NCBI GenBank assembly: GCA_020631555.1
Contig: JAHDGY010000003.1
Span: 27,512 to 91,511, forward strand
Source: Flavobacteriales bacterium
GTDB taxonomy: Bacteria; Bacteroidota; Bacteroidia; Flavobacteriales_D; Parvicellaceae
DNA length: 64,000 bases
Reading direction: 5' to 3'
This document shows, piece by piece, positions 26,400 to 35,497 of the stretch (position 1 is the first letter of the stretch; every line of letters starts with the position of its first letter). The notes under the pieces were generated by a model, which made no database searches, was not told the origin of the DNA, and saw only the letters and a program-made list of their open reading frames with translations. The translations under genes and the position numbers were made by a program.

Positions 26400-27629
26400 T
26401 CAAATAAGTTGGTTCAATGCAATTTCGTAGGCTGTCTTCGAAATGTCATTTTTAGCGCTATTGTTCGTGTAAACAGCTTCCAAAGCATTATAAATTCTAA
26501 GCGAAACGTCTTTAAATATTTCTTCGTCTTCCAAAATTTTCAAGTCATTCTCCATTAAATATGCAAACAACCTTGCCATCCCACAATTGGAGATAAAATC
26601 TGGAACCACACTGAGCTGTCCATCCGCATGTGCTGCAATCGACCCAAAGAATATTTCCGGATCCGCGAAGGGCACATTCGCTCCAGGGGCAATAACTTCC
26701 ATACCAGTTGAGATCATTCTATCCAATTGATCCCGTGTAACCAATCGCGATGCTGCGCATGGCAAAAACACCTCTGCATCCACATCCCAAATCCTTTTGT
26801 TAACCTCATCAAAGGAAAGCAGGTTTTCTGCCCGAAGTTTGTTCCCATCTTTATTCAAAAACAAGTCTCTTACAAATTCGAATTCAAACCCTTCTTCGTT
26901 AATCAAACCACCCGACAAGTCAATTATTCCAACAATCTTAGCTCCGTCCTGAGCAAGGTAATATGCTGCAGCTGAACCAACATTTCCCCAACCTTGAACA
27001 ATGACTTTTTTCCCTGTTAGCTCCCCTGCGTACAAACCATAATAATGCTTCACAGATTCGGCAACTCCATAACCTGTAATCATGTCTGCAACGACATATT
27101 TATCCTTAACATTTGGAGAATACTTTGCATCCTCAATTTGTTTAAGAACCCCCTGTCGCAATTGACTTATCCTGTTGATCTTTTGAGGTTCATGAGGTTG
27201 AAAATGACCATTAAAAACTCCCTCCTGCGGATGCCAAATACCACAATCTTCTGTGATGGGAATCACTTCATGAATTTCATCTACATTTAAATCTCCTCCG
27301 GTTCCATAGTAATGTTTCAGCAAAGGGGTTACCGCTTTGTACCACCTTCTCAAAACTCCTTCTTTCCGTTCGTCAAGTGGGTCGAAATTTATTCCGGACT
27401 TTGCCCCGCCAATTGGTGGACCAGCCACTGTAAATTTGATTTCCATTGTTTTGGCAAGAGACTCTACCTCCCTTTTATCCAAACCTTTCCGCATTCGCGT
27501 ACCACCTCCGGCGGCTCCGCCACGCAATGAATTAATCACTACCCAACCTTCAGCTTCCGTTTCCGAATCTTTCCATTCGAAAACAATTTCTGGTCGTTTA
27601 TTTTCAAACTGGCCTAATAAATCTAACAC
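26400..27629 (-). CDS. Glu/Leu/Phe/Val dehydrogenase
   Basis: 409 residues with a GTG start. Oxidative deamination of an amino acid, most likely glutamate, with NAD(P). The dimerisation/substrate domain has GGGTRMRKG and PIGGAKSGINFDP with the catalytic lysine region, and GTGGDLNVDE. The Rossmann domain has VIVQGWGNVGSAAAYYLAQDGAKIVGI. The exact substrate cannot be told from sequence. First gene before nhaD, with a -7 box 71 bp upstream. Confidence 0.87.
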   Translation of the reverse strand: MLDLLGQFENKRPEIVFEWKDSETEAEGWVVINSLRGGAAGGGTRMRKGLDKREVESLAKTMEIKFTVAGPPIGGAKSGINFDPLDERKEGVLRRWYKAVTPLLKHYYGTGGDLNVDEIHEVIPITEDCGIWHPQEGVFNGHFQPHEPQKINRISQLRQGVLKQIEDAKYSPNVKDKYVVADMITGYGVAESVKHYYGLYAGELTGKKVIVQGWGNVGSAAAYYLAQDGAKIVGIIDLSGGLINEEGFEFEFVRDLFLNKDGNKLRAENLLSFDEVNKRIWDVDAEVFLPCAASRLVTRDQLDRMISTGMEVIAPGANVPFADPEIFFGSIAAHADGQLSVVPDFISNCGMARLFAYLMENDLKILEDEEIFKDVSLRIYNALEAVYTNNSAKNDISKTAYEIALNQLI

Positions 27630-27699
27630 TACCTTTCCTCTTGATTTGTCATTGATTTTATCTTTCAGAAATTTGTAAGTAAAACCTATTGTAAGTGAG

Positions 27700-27707
27700 C
27701 AAAATTA
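27700..27707 (-). promoter_or_regulatory. -7 box of the glutamate dehydrogenase gene
   Basis: TAATTTTG on the minus strand matches TAnnTTTG. The leader would be about 64 nt. No clear -33 element. Confidence 0.35.
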
Positions 27708-27823
27708 ACAAAATTGACCACCGTTAATTAGACCTATCCAAAAGTTATCCAGCCATTCATGTGGATTCCAACAAAGTAACCAAATACGGCACTTTTCACA
27801 CCCAATAATTGGAGAATCTTCCG

Positions 27824-28867
27824 TTAAGGAAGGTACACACATCCGTTACACCCATCAGCTTTCGCTCCAGTTACAGAACTGAAGCTGTTTACCTCATTTC
27901 TTATTCGCAATACGCCTAGAAATGCAAAGATTAGAGCCTCTTTATAATCAACTATGAGAGGATCCGGAACCTCAATATTACATCCACGATCCAATAATTC
28001 CTGAGTAACAAAATTATTGTGAGCCCCCCCTCCGGTGATTAAAGTAGTACCATCAATTTTCAACAACTCATGAGCTAATTGATCGACCAAGTATTGAGTC
28101 ACCGTTCTCAATTTATCTTCCCATGCCGCTCTGAAACTGTCTAATATGGGTTGAAATCTTTTTATAAAATCTTCCCTTCCCAAACTACGATGCGGCGCAA
28201 CACTTTTCAGGTTATTCAACATTTCCAACAATTGAGGAACCAACTTTGCGTTTGCCGCAATTTCACCATCTTGATCAAACTCAAATCCAAGTTTCGAACT
28301 GCAATAATTGAGCATCATATTGGCCAGAGAAATATCGTAGGCTATTCTGCGTCTATTTTGCCGATACGATATATTCGCTATCCCCCCGATATTTAAACAA
28401 GCCGCATAGTTGCTAAATAATAATTCATCACCAATCGGAACAAGTGGTGCCCCATCTCCTCCTGCGGCCACATCACCCGACCTAAAATCACAAACCACTG
28501 GTAAGGCGCATGCCTTTGCGATATGTGCTCCAGAACCAATTTGGCAAGTAAATCCAAGCTTAGGTTGATGAAAGACTGTATGCCCATGACTTGCAACAAA
28601 GCCAACCTCGAGATTATGCTGTTTCACAAATCTGTGCACATTTTCGCCAATAAAATCTCCAAATTTCTTATCCAAGTGCGCCAGTTCTTGAGCTGTTCCG
28701 GACATACTATTCTGAAGTTCATCAGCAATCTTCCGATCAAACTTTACAGTTTCTGCCTCTAAAATTTTATAAGTCCAACGAGTTTCTAAATTTAGTTCGC
28801 ACATTGCCAAATCCAGACCATCTAATGAAGACCCAGACATTGCTCCGACAACCTTGTATACAGCCAC
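27824..28867 (-). CDS. anmK: anhydro-N-acetylmuramic acid kinase
   Basis: 347 residues with a GTG start. It phosphorylates and opens 1,6-anhydroMurNAc in peptidoglycan recycling. Signature MSGSSLDGLDLAMCEL at the N-terminus, SHGHTVFHQP, CDFRSGDVAAGGDGAPLVP, NIGGIANI, and TTLITGGGAHNNFV in the C-terminal half of the ASKHA fold. Divergent from the acyl-CoA dehydrogenase gene; the overlap in the track disappears once that gene is started at 28953. Confidence 0.95.
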   Translation of the reverse strand: MAVYKVVGAMSGSSLDGLDLAMCELNLETRWTYKILEAETVKFDRKIADELQNSMSGTAQELAHLDKKFGDFIGENVHRFVKQHNLEVGFVASHGHTVFHQPKLGFTCQIGSGAHIAKACALPVVCDFRSGDVAAGGDGAPLVPIGDELLFSNYAACLNIGGIANISYRQNRRRIAYDISLANMMLNYCSSKLGFEFDQDGEIAANAKLVPQLLEMLNNLKSVAPHRSLGREDFIKRFQPILDSFRAAWEDKLRTVTQYLVDQLAHELLKIDGTTLITGGGAHNNFVTQELLDRGCNIEVPDPLIVDYKEALIFAFLGVLRIRNEVNSFSSVTGAKADGCNGCVYLP

Positions 28868-28908
28868 AGTTAAATTGATTTATTATAGGTTAATTCTACA
28901 TAAAAAAT

Positions 28909-28916
28909 TACTTTTG
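28909..28916 (+). promoter_or_regulatory. -7 box of the acyl-CoA dehydrogenase gene
   Basis: TACTTTTG fits TAnnTTTG, 37 bp before the ATG at 28953. No TTG at the right spacing. Confidence 0.4.
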
Positions 28917-28952
28917 TCGGGCTTAAAAAAAATCAATTCCACAACCAAACTT

Positions 28953-30095
28953 ATGAATTTTGAACTATCTGAAGAACAAAAGGCGGTAAGGGATGCGGCC
29001 CGAGAATTTGCTAACAACGTTTGTAAACCAGGCGTTATCGAACGAGACACTCATCAACAGTTTCCAGAAGAACAAATAAAGCAACTTGGCGAACTTGGTT
29101 TCATGGGAATGATGGTTTCGCCAGAATACGGAGGAGGTGGAATGGACACCGTTTCTTATGTTCTAGCAATGGAAGAAATTTCTAAAATTGACGCTTCTGT
29201 TTCTGTGTGTATGTCGGTAAACAATTCGCTCGTATGCTGGGGATTGGAAGCATTCGGAAGCGAAGAACAAAAACAAAAATATTTAGTTCCTCTTGCAAAA
29301 GGGGAAAAGATTGGAGCTTTCTGCTTATCCGAGCCGGAAGCTGGATCTGATGCCACATCGCAGAGGACAACAGCCGAAGACAAGGGCGATTATTACCTGC
29401 TGAATGGAACCAAAAACTGGATTACAAGTGGAAGTTCGGCATCTATTTATTTGGTTATCGCCCAAACTGATCGGGAAAAAGGCCATAGAGGAATCAATGT
29501 ATTTATTGTAGAAAGAGGCATGGATGGTTTCGTAGTGGGTGCCAAGGAAGACAAACTCGGAATTCGTGGTTCAGACACGCACACATTAATGTTCAACGAT
29601 GTAAAGGTTCCTAAGGAGAATAGGATTGGAGAAGATGGCTTTGGTTTTAAGTTTGCAATGAAAACTTTGTCTGGTGGCCGAATCGGAATCGCGTCTCAGG
29701 CACTTGGAATTGCCTCCGGTGCTTATGAGCTTGCTAAAGCATATTCGAAAGAAAGAAAAGCTTTCGGCAAACCAATTTGCGAGCATCAGGCTATTCAATT
29801 CAAGATTGCAGATATGGCTACCAGCATCGACGCAGCTAGATTACTCGTGCTTCGAGCTGCATGGATCAAAGATCAGGGACAGAATTACGATGAAGCGGGA
29901 GCTATGGCGAAACTATATGCTTCGCAAGTGGCGATGGACACTACCGTAGAAGCAGTGCAAGTGCATGGTGGATATGGGTACGTGAAAGAATACCATGTTG
30001 AACGACTTATGCGAGATGCTAAAATCACACAGATTTATGAGGGAACTTCTGAAATACAAAAAATTGTAATCGGAAGAAGCGTGTTGAAAGACTAG
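28953..30095 (+). CDS. acyl-CoA dehydrogenase, short-chain (butyryl-CoA-like) type
   Basis: 380 residues from the ATG at 28953; the track start lies inside anmK and before the promoter. FAD-dependent alpha-beta dehydrogenation of acyl-CoA, electrons going to ETF. Seen: FCLSEPEAGSDATSQRT, KNWITSGSSASIYLV, DTHTLMFNDVKVPKENRIG, VHGGYGYVKEYHVERLMRDAK, and catalytic Glu in IYEGTSEIQK near residue 363. The residues resemble butyryl-CoA or short branched-chain enzymes; chain length is not certain. Monocistronic, ending at a strong terminator. Confidence 0.92.
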   Translation: MNFELSEEQKAVRDAAREFANNVCKPGVIERDTHQQFPEEQIKQLGELGFMGMMVSPEYGGGGMDTVSYVLAMEEISKIDASVSVCMSVNNSLVCWGLEAFGSEEQKQKYLVPLAKGEKIGAFCLSEPEAGSDATSQRTTAEDKGDYYLLNGTKNWITSGSSASIYLVIAQTDREKGHRGINVFIVERGMDGFVVGAKEDKLGIRGSDTHTLMFNDVKVPKENRIGEDGFGFKFAMKTLSGGRIGIASQALGIASGAYELAKAYSKERKAFGKPICEHQAIQFKIADMATSIDAARLLVLRAAWIKDQGQNYDEAGAMAKLYASQVAMDTTVEAVQVHGGYGYVKEYHVERLMRDAKITQIYEGTSEIQKIVIGRSVLKD

Positions 30096-30118
30096 GATTT
30101 ACAACAATAATAAAACAA

Positions 30119-30146
30119 CAAAAGGCGGGCCTGGGCCCGCCTTTTG
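30119..30146 (+). terminator. terminator of the acyl-CoA dehydrogenase gene
   Basis: GC-rich stem AAAGGCGGGC / GCCCGCCTTT with a 4-nt loop and a following T. Confidence 0.85.
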
Positions 30147-30166
30147 CATTTGTGTATCACATCCTC

Positions 30167-30302
30167 CTAATTAATCACAGAAATTTTCTTAGTAAGCAAT
30201 TCACTATTTGATTCAATCTGCAAATAATACGTACCTGTACCAACGGAACCAAGTTCCATTCGAATTTCATTCTCTCCTCTCTTCAAATTCCCCTGACTCT
30301 GT
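30167..30302 (-). pseudogene. orphan T9SS type A sorting-domain fragment
   Basis: Minus-strand reading gives QGNLKRGENEIRMELGSV followed by GTGTYYLQIESNSELLTKKISVIN and a TAG at 30167. This is the C-terminal half of a type IX sorting domain. The frame is lost upstream near 30302 and no start or passenger domain is present, so it is the tail of a deleted secreted protein. The sequence on to 30445 is AT-rich with no gene visible. Confidence 0.7.
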
Positions 30303-30445
30303 CAATTAGATTTTGTCATAAGTGTGGGGGTTAAAATTTACGGACACCATGTGCGGTGTTTAATATTGGATTAAAGAATTATATTTCAATAATATAAAAT
30401 ATAAAAGAATTTTAATCGGCAATTATAGAAACCGCTACTCTAAAT

Positions 30446-33400
30446 CTAGAAAAACGCTCTCAATTGAATACCTCCTGCATGAATCGCATTATTCTCCTCC
30501 GATTTTCTACCACTGTAGTTAATACTGAGTTGCAAATTGCTAGATAGGTTTCTCTGGACAGCCACAGTCCAAGTAAAATTCCTACCCGGATTCAACGCTT
30601 CCAGCATTTCATAAGAAATACTCCCGCTATTTTCTCCAGTGTAAACGATGTTAATGAAGTTCAAATTTCCGGAGATCATTCCCGTACGAACCTTATTAAA
30701 ACGCGCTTCTGTTCCCACATCCATTATTTGAGCAAACTGCCCTCCTAAGTTTGGCTTATTCTTTTTTATAGAATAACGTCCCAACAAGCTTAACTTAAAC
30801 TCTGTTGATGGCTGATACGATAAACTTGGCTTTATGCTGTAGTAGTTAATATCATATTCACGTCCGCTCGTATAATCCGAAGTATTCACCTTTTCACCAT
30901 ATTCCGCATCTAAAAGTATGGCATACTCGCGCCTTACATTCCAGCGCGACCTCATTTCATGCGAACGTTTTAATCTTCCTTCAAACCCATTAGTAAGAAG
31001 CGTTTTGTTCCTCAGTTCCAAAAATGTATAATCCACACCAAATTTGGAGTTTGTTCTATTGAAAAACAAAGTGTTGCGCCAAGAACTTGCCAGAGAAATG
31101 AGCGTAGCATCATCAATATTGGTGAGAAATGAATTAAATCTTGTTTCTATCGTTTCGCTATTAGTTTTCCTATCGATACTAAAACTCGTCTGGTTATAAA
31201 ATTTTGACATCAATCTTCTGAACACCAACCCACGTCTTCGTCTCCCCCTAACAGAATCGGTTGCACAGGTTCTCGTTTTCGGTTCCAACTTAACCCTCCA
31301 AATAGATTTCGGATCCAGAATCAGAGTTTGCGCTAGTTGATTGGTATAAGTTCTTACATATTCATTGGTTGGAGTAAAAACTCTGATGTGGTCCGCCTCA
31401 TAACCAAAGGCGGCAACCTCAAATTCGTTCAACCCCTTAACACTGTCATTATCGTAATCATTCCAAACATAAACTCCCTGGCCAGGTTGTACCTGCAAAT
31501 AAGCAAACTGTCGTTTCAGCTCCAAGCCACTTCCTACCTCGTAATAAGTTGTTAACCTGACTGATTTTTTCAGCAGATTTAGTGAATAATCCAATCGACC
31601 GATCATCGTTTTATCCGGTTTCTGATTCGTCAATTCGTCATTTTGAATCACCAAACTTCTATACTCCAACCTGCATTGAAGGGTATTGCGCGTATTATTT
31701 AATAAACCGGCAGAAAACCCTATATGATCAGAATTTGTAGCGCTCATCAAGGCGTTATTTCTAGCCTTCCGATCAAATCGGTTACGGTAAAAAACCTCTG
31801 CCTCTATCTTTGCCGAATCCCCATTTTTAACAAAAACTCTCCAATCGTAAAACTGATAGCTTGTATCCGCCAGAGAATCTGATTTCATCCTGGAGAATTG
31901 CAAGTTCCTTTCGTGCTCATCCTGAAAGCCAATACCAAACCACTTGGTTTTCTTTTCCAACAACGACTTATGCCTGATAAAATTACTGGTCCTAAAACCA
32001 GTCGTATTCAAATAACTACCCTCAAAAAAACCACTATAACCAGACTTATTTACTAGCGCGTTTAAATTGTTTTTCAGTCCTAAATATTCTTGACCAACCT
32101 GATAGTAATCCAAACCATACAAAACCTCGCCCCACGATTTTTTCGCCAGACCTATTTGCCCAGCTGCAATATGCTGATCGGATACAAAATCAACATTTCT
32201 GACATTCCAATTCCGACTAAATTCAACCGAACGGAATCTTTCCAAACTATTAAAGTTTCGGCCCATGCGCTCCAAATCTAAATTCAACACCAATCGTAAA
32301 GGATCGTATTGAGCGGTATCCAAAGGTTGGCTGAATGCCAAACGGGTCTTCCAAGCGTCTCCAACGTTGTCAGAACGATCCAGTCTTGAAAACGTATTAG
32401 CATCAAAGTTTGAAATTGCTCCCTCAACAAACAACTTCAATTTATCTGAAAACCTGTAATTAGAATTAAGGGTAACCAATTGCCTTTTCTTCGGGGTAAC
32501 CAAAACCCTTACTGGCTCATAGTTGCCATTTCTGTGAATAACACCATTTATGGTATCAGGAGCAACCCAACGAAACACTCTGCCCTGAGCAGAAAAATCA
32601 GCTTGAACGTAATTTCCGTTTTTCGCACCAACATTGCTAAATGTTAACCGAAACTTGGCCGAATCTGGATTTGTAGAATAGCGGTAAATCGAATATCCCA
32701 AAGAGTCCAACTTGCTATACAATACCTGATTGGCACTATATTCTACCGAATCCACACCGGCATAAAACGCTTTGTGTATGCTATCTCCCACCTGAGCAAG
32801 AAACTGCTGCTGCGCTAGACTTAACTCCTGTTGAAGCGGCTGGTTTTTTGCATCCTGCTCTGAGTAAATTCCCAAATTGATATCCCAATTTTCTTTCTCC
32901 CAAGAATTTCCAAATTGCACCAACGACCGCGCATAATTTTTATCGGAGTATTGAAATTCTACAACAATTCTTCTATCCTTCGTAATCAACTGATTGGTGG
33001 TAAATGTTACCTCTGCCGTATTGTAATCGATCGTGTAATCATTAGCCTGACCGCGTTTCAATTCCTTACCATCTATGTAAACCGACTCCGTGCCAGATAA
33101 AATAATAACGAACGCCTCGCCCTCGCTTCCCCTCAGCCGATAAGGGCCTTGATTTCCTTCAACGCCTTGAATGACATTTCTCGCAAACTTCCCTTTGGAA
33201 ATCGCTCCGCTTAATTTCGCCTTTGTTTGTAATCCAGATTTGGAAAAGGGGTCCAATATCCTTGTAGTGATTGATGCTCCCTGAGCTCTTTTATTGTAGC
33301 GCATAAAGTACCCTGAACCATTCTTCAGCCAAAAATCGCCAGCTCTAACGCTAGAGAAATCATCATACACTTTAATAAAAACCTGATCAAAATCCTGCAG

Positions 33401-33976
33401 CTGTTGCGTATTTCCCTCTGGCTGGATCGGAATATTGTCATCAGAAATAGACGCCACTACTTTGAATCGATGAGAAATATTTCCCGTGAGCTCCAAATTC
33501 AAATTAGAATTGACCGACAAATCCTGATTATTACCGACCATAATTCCTCTAGAAATACTCCCAGTTTTATTAAGATAACCAAGATCAAAAACTGAAGGTC
33601 TGCTATCTTCAATGTTTATTTTGAATGCTTGATTATTGCTCTCATAAAGTTGCTTCAATTTTTCGGAATCCTTATGGAAGTATGGTTTTACAAAAGAAAA
33701 TGAAAACGCTCTGTAGCGAACCATAATAGAATCCGTAGGAAGGTTTTGCCCTTTCCAAATAAGCCGGCCGCGAACGTGATCCACTTCAATATCCTCTCCT
33801 AACGAATCGTTAATCTCCACGGAGTTAAAAACGATGCTGTTGGTGTCGAGCTGAACAGTATCACTTGCGAACCAAATATTTTTACGGAATAAATTTGATG
33901 ACACCTGCGCGTTTATGTCAACCGACCAACAAATCGCCAACAAGCAAACCAATATAGTATTTCTAAGCATTGCCAT
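30446..33976 (-). CDS. large outer-membrane beta-barrel protein related to SprA
   Basis: About 1176 residues from the ATG at 33976; the track start is a TTG 16 codons upstream. Signal peptide MAMLRNTILVCLLAICWSVDINAQ. Residues about 150-210 contain GSISRGIMVGNNQDLSVNSNL and DDNIPIQPEGNTQQLQDFDQV. From memory this pattern occurs in the T9SS translocon SprA, which is about twice as long. A domain with GTESVYIDGKELKRGQANDYTIDYNTAEVTF follows, then about 700 residues of alternating polar/aromatic strands ending in an aromatic C-terminus (LRAFF). It is therefore an outer-membrane barrel. Function unknown; it could be a specialised secretion channel or assembly factor. No operon partner on its strand. 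Confidence 0.7.
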   Translation of the reverse strand: MAMLRNTILVCLLAICWSVDINAQVSSNLFRKNIWFASDTVQLDTNSIVFNSVEINDSLGEDIEVDHVRGRLIWKGQNLPTDSIMVRYRAFSFSFVKPYFHKDSEKLKQLYESNNQAFKINIEDSRPSVFDLGYLNKTGSISRGIMVGNNQDLSVNSNLNLELTGNISHRFKVVASISDDNIPIQPEGNTQQLQDFDQVFIKVYDDFSSVRAGDFWLKNGSGYFMRYNKRAQGASITTRILDPFSKSGLQTKAKLSGAISKGKFARNVIQGVEGNQGPYRLRGSEGEAFVIILSGTESVYIDGKELKRGQANDYTIDYNTAEVTFTTNQLITKDRRIVVEFQYSDKNYARSLVQFGNSWEKENWDINLGIYSEQDAKNQPLQQELSLAQQQFLAQVGDSIHKAFYAGVDSVEYSANQVLYSKLDSLGYSIYRYSTNPDSAKFRLTFSNVGAKNGNYVQADFSAQGRVFRWVAPDTINGVIHRNGNYEPVRVLVTPKKRQLVTLNSNYRFSDKLKLFVEGAISNFDANTFSRLDRSDNVGDAWKTRLAFSQPLDTAQYDPLRLVLNLDLERMGRNFNSLERFRSVEFSRNWNVRNVDFVSDQHIAAGQIGLAKKSWGEVLYGLDYYQVGQEYLGLKNNLNALVNKSGYSGFFEGSYLNTTGFRTSNFIRHKSLLEKKTKWFGIGFQDEHERNLQFSRMKSDSLADTSYQFYDWRVFVKNGDSAKIEAEVFYRNRFDRKARNNALMSATNSDHIGFSAGLLNNTRNTLQCRLEYRSLVIQNDELTNQKPDKTMIGRLDYSLNLLKKSVRLTTYYEVGSGLELKRQFAYLQVQPGQGVYVWNDYDNDSVKGLNEFEVAAFGYEADHIRVFTPTNEYVRTYTNQLAQTLILDPKSIWRVKLEPKTRTCATDSVRGRRRRGLVFRRLMSKFYNQTSFSIDRKTNSETIETRFNSFLTNIDDATLISLASSWRNTLFFNRTNSKFGVDYTFLELRNKTLLTNGFEGRLKRSHEMRSRWNVRREYAILLDAEYGEKVNTSDYTSGREYDINYYSIKPSLSYQPSTEFKLSLLGRYSIKKNKPNLGGQFAQIMDVGTEARFNKVRTGMISGNLNFINIVYTGENSGSISYEMLEALNPGRNFTWTVAVQRNLSSNLQLSINYSGRKSEENNAIHAGGIQLRAFF

Positions 33977-34421
33977 GTCTGGTGAACACAGAGTTAACCA
34001 GTTTGTAAAGTTAACGCGAATCAATAGAAAATAATATTAGACCAATCTCGGTGGAGTTACTAAAACCAGAATTTGTAGCAATGGCAATCGAATTTCAATT
34101 TAAAACTATGGCAGTCGAGAAGTTTGGCACCCCCGAGTACCTTAGGATTTAATGGTGTATTGCTAAAATCCACATCCGTTCGTCTTGGAGGAAGTTTTCT
34201 TAGCCAGCCTTTGGCGAATGCCTGATCCACTCCATTCAACCAAACTTAATTGGGCAGAGTCCTTTCGGAGCTATAAACTTATCAATTAGTGCCTAATAAC
34301 TTAATCCTAATTTTTGTAACATTCCATTATCAATACCGCACTGTGCAAAATTTTGCTAGTACGTAGCCCAAATCATCCAATTCAAACACATCTTTGTAAC
34401 AAGTACTTAATTCAAGTTAGA
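33977..34421. other. intergenic region between the barrel gene and the OmpA gene
   Basis: About 445 bp. A minus-strand frame without stops runs through about 34060-34250 (it reads VDQAFAKGWLRKLPPRRTD), but it has no start codon, and I cannot match it to a family, so it may be a decayed gene or chance. A weak TAATTTTTG box at 34308 could serve the OmpA gene. Confidence 0.35.
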
Positions 34422-35438
34422 ATGAACAGATTGCCATTGATTGTAGGAATTTGTTTGGCTTCTTGCGTGCCCGCGAGAAAATTTCAGGATTTGAACGCCA
34501 AACATAAGGTTTGTGCTAAAGAACTAGCCGAATTCAAAGAAAAGTCGACCACGTACGAAGAGGAAAACAACGAAATGAAGTCGCAAATCGAGCAATTCAA
34601 CAAACAAGTTGGAATTCTAAAATCAGATACATCCATGGTTGGTCGATCCCTGCGAAAGAAGGAATTGCAGTACGACAAAATCACGAACCTTTACGAAACT
34701 TTGCTCGACAAATACAAGCAAAACGACGCTCTGAATCAGTCTGAAAGTTTAAAACTTCAAGGTGAACTGGCCAATACGCAAAGAAACCTTCAGGCCAAAG
34801 AAGATGAACTCAAAAAGCTTGAAACAAATCTAATGGCACTAAAAGCCGACTTGGAAAGCAACGAAAAAGACCTTAAGAAAGCTAGTGCAGAATTAAAACA
34901 ACGGGAAGCCCGGGTAAATGAACTTCAATCGATAATTGATAAAAAAGACGCAACTTTAAAAGAACTTCAGAATAGGGTAGCCAATGCCCTACTCGGATTT
35001 AAAGACAAGGGACTAACAGTGGAAGAAAGAAATGGCAGGATTTACGTTTCAATGGAAGCCAAGTTGTTATTTGCCAGCGGTAGCGCAAAAGTCAGCACGG
35101 AAGGAAAAATGGCGTTAGTTCAACTGGCAACAGCCATTGAGACGGAGGAAGATATCAACGTATTGGTAGAAGGTCACACAGATTCGGATAAAATGAATGG
35201 AAGTGGTAAATACAAGGATAACTGGGATCTAAGCGTAGGGAGATCTACAGCTGTTGTTAGGATAATGACAGAAAATAGCAGCATCAATCCAACACGACTA
35301 ACTGCCGCGGGAAGAGGTGAATTTGCACCAGTCGATCCGGCAGATAGCAAAGAAGCCAAAGCCAAAAACCGACGCATTGAAATCATTTTAATCCCGAAAC
35401 TTGATGAACTTTTCGAGATTATCTCTCAAAAAGAGTGA
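34422..35438 (+). CDS. OmpA-family lipoprotein with coiled coil
   Basis: 338 residues from the ATG at 34422; the track start 23 codons upstream would hide the lipoprotein signal. MNRLPLIVGICLASC gives a lipobox LASC, so the mature protein is lipid-anchored. Residues about 30-190 are a long charged coiled coil (KEDELKKLETNLMALKADLE). The C-terminal OmpA domain has LLFASGSAKVSTEGK, VLVEGHTDSDKMNG, DNWDLSVGRSTAVVRIM and the peptidoglycan-binding arginine in AKNRRIEIIL. It probably links the outer membrane to peptidoglycan. Monocistronic. Confidence 0.92.
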   Translation: MNRLPLIVGICLASCVPARKFQDLNAKHKVCAKELAEFKEKSTTYEEENNEMKSQIEQFNKQVGILKSDTSMVGRSLRKKELQYDKITNLYETLLDKYKQNDALNQSESLKLQGELANTQRNLQAKEDELKKLETNLMALKADLESNEKDLKKASAELKQREARVNELQSIIDKKDATLKELQNRVANALLGFKDKGLTVEERNGRIYVSMEAKLLFASGSAKVSTEGKMALVQLATAIETEEDINVLVEGHTDSDKMNGSGKYKDNWDLSVGRSTAVVRIMTENSSINPTRLTAAGRGEFAPVDPADSKEAKAKNRRIEIILIPKLDELFEIISQKE

Positions 35439-35497
35439 GCCCCGCACAACTGTAGCGATACTACTGCAGACTGGAGCTCCACCAAGGTATACTATCA

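Noticed and set aside
34060-34260. Stop-free minus-strand frame reading VDQAFAKGWLRKLPPRRTD
   Set aside because: There is no start codon and no family that I recognise. It could be a decayed gene, but the evidence is too thin to call.
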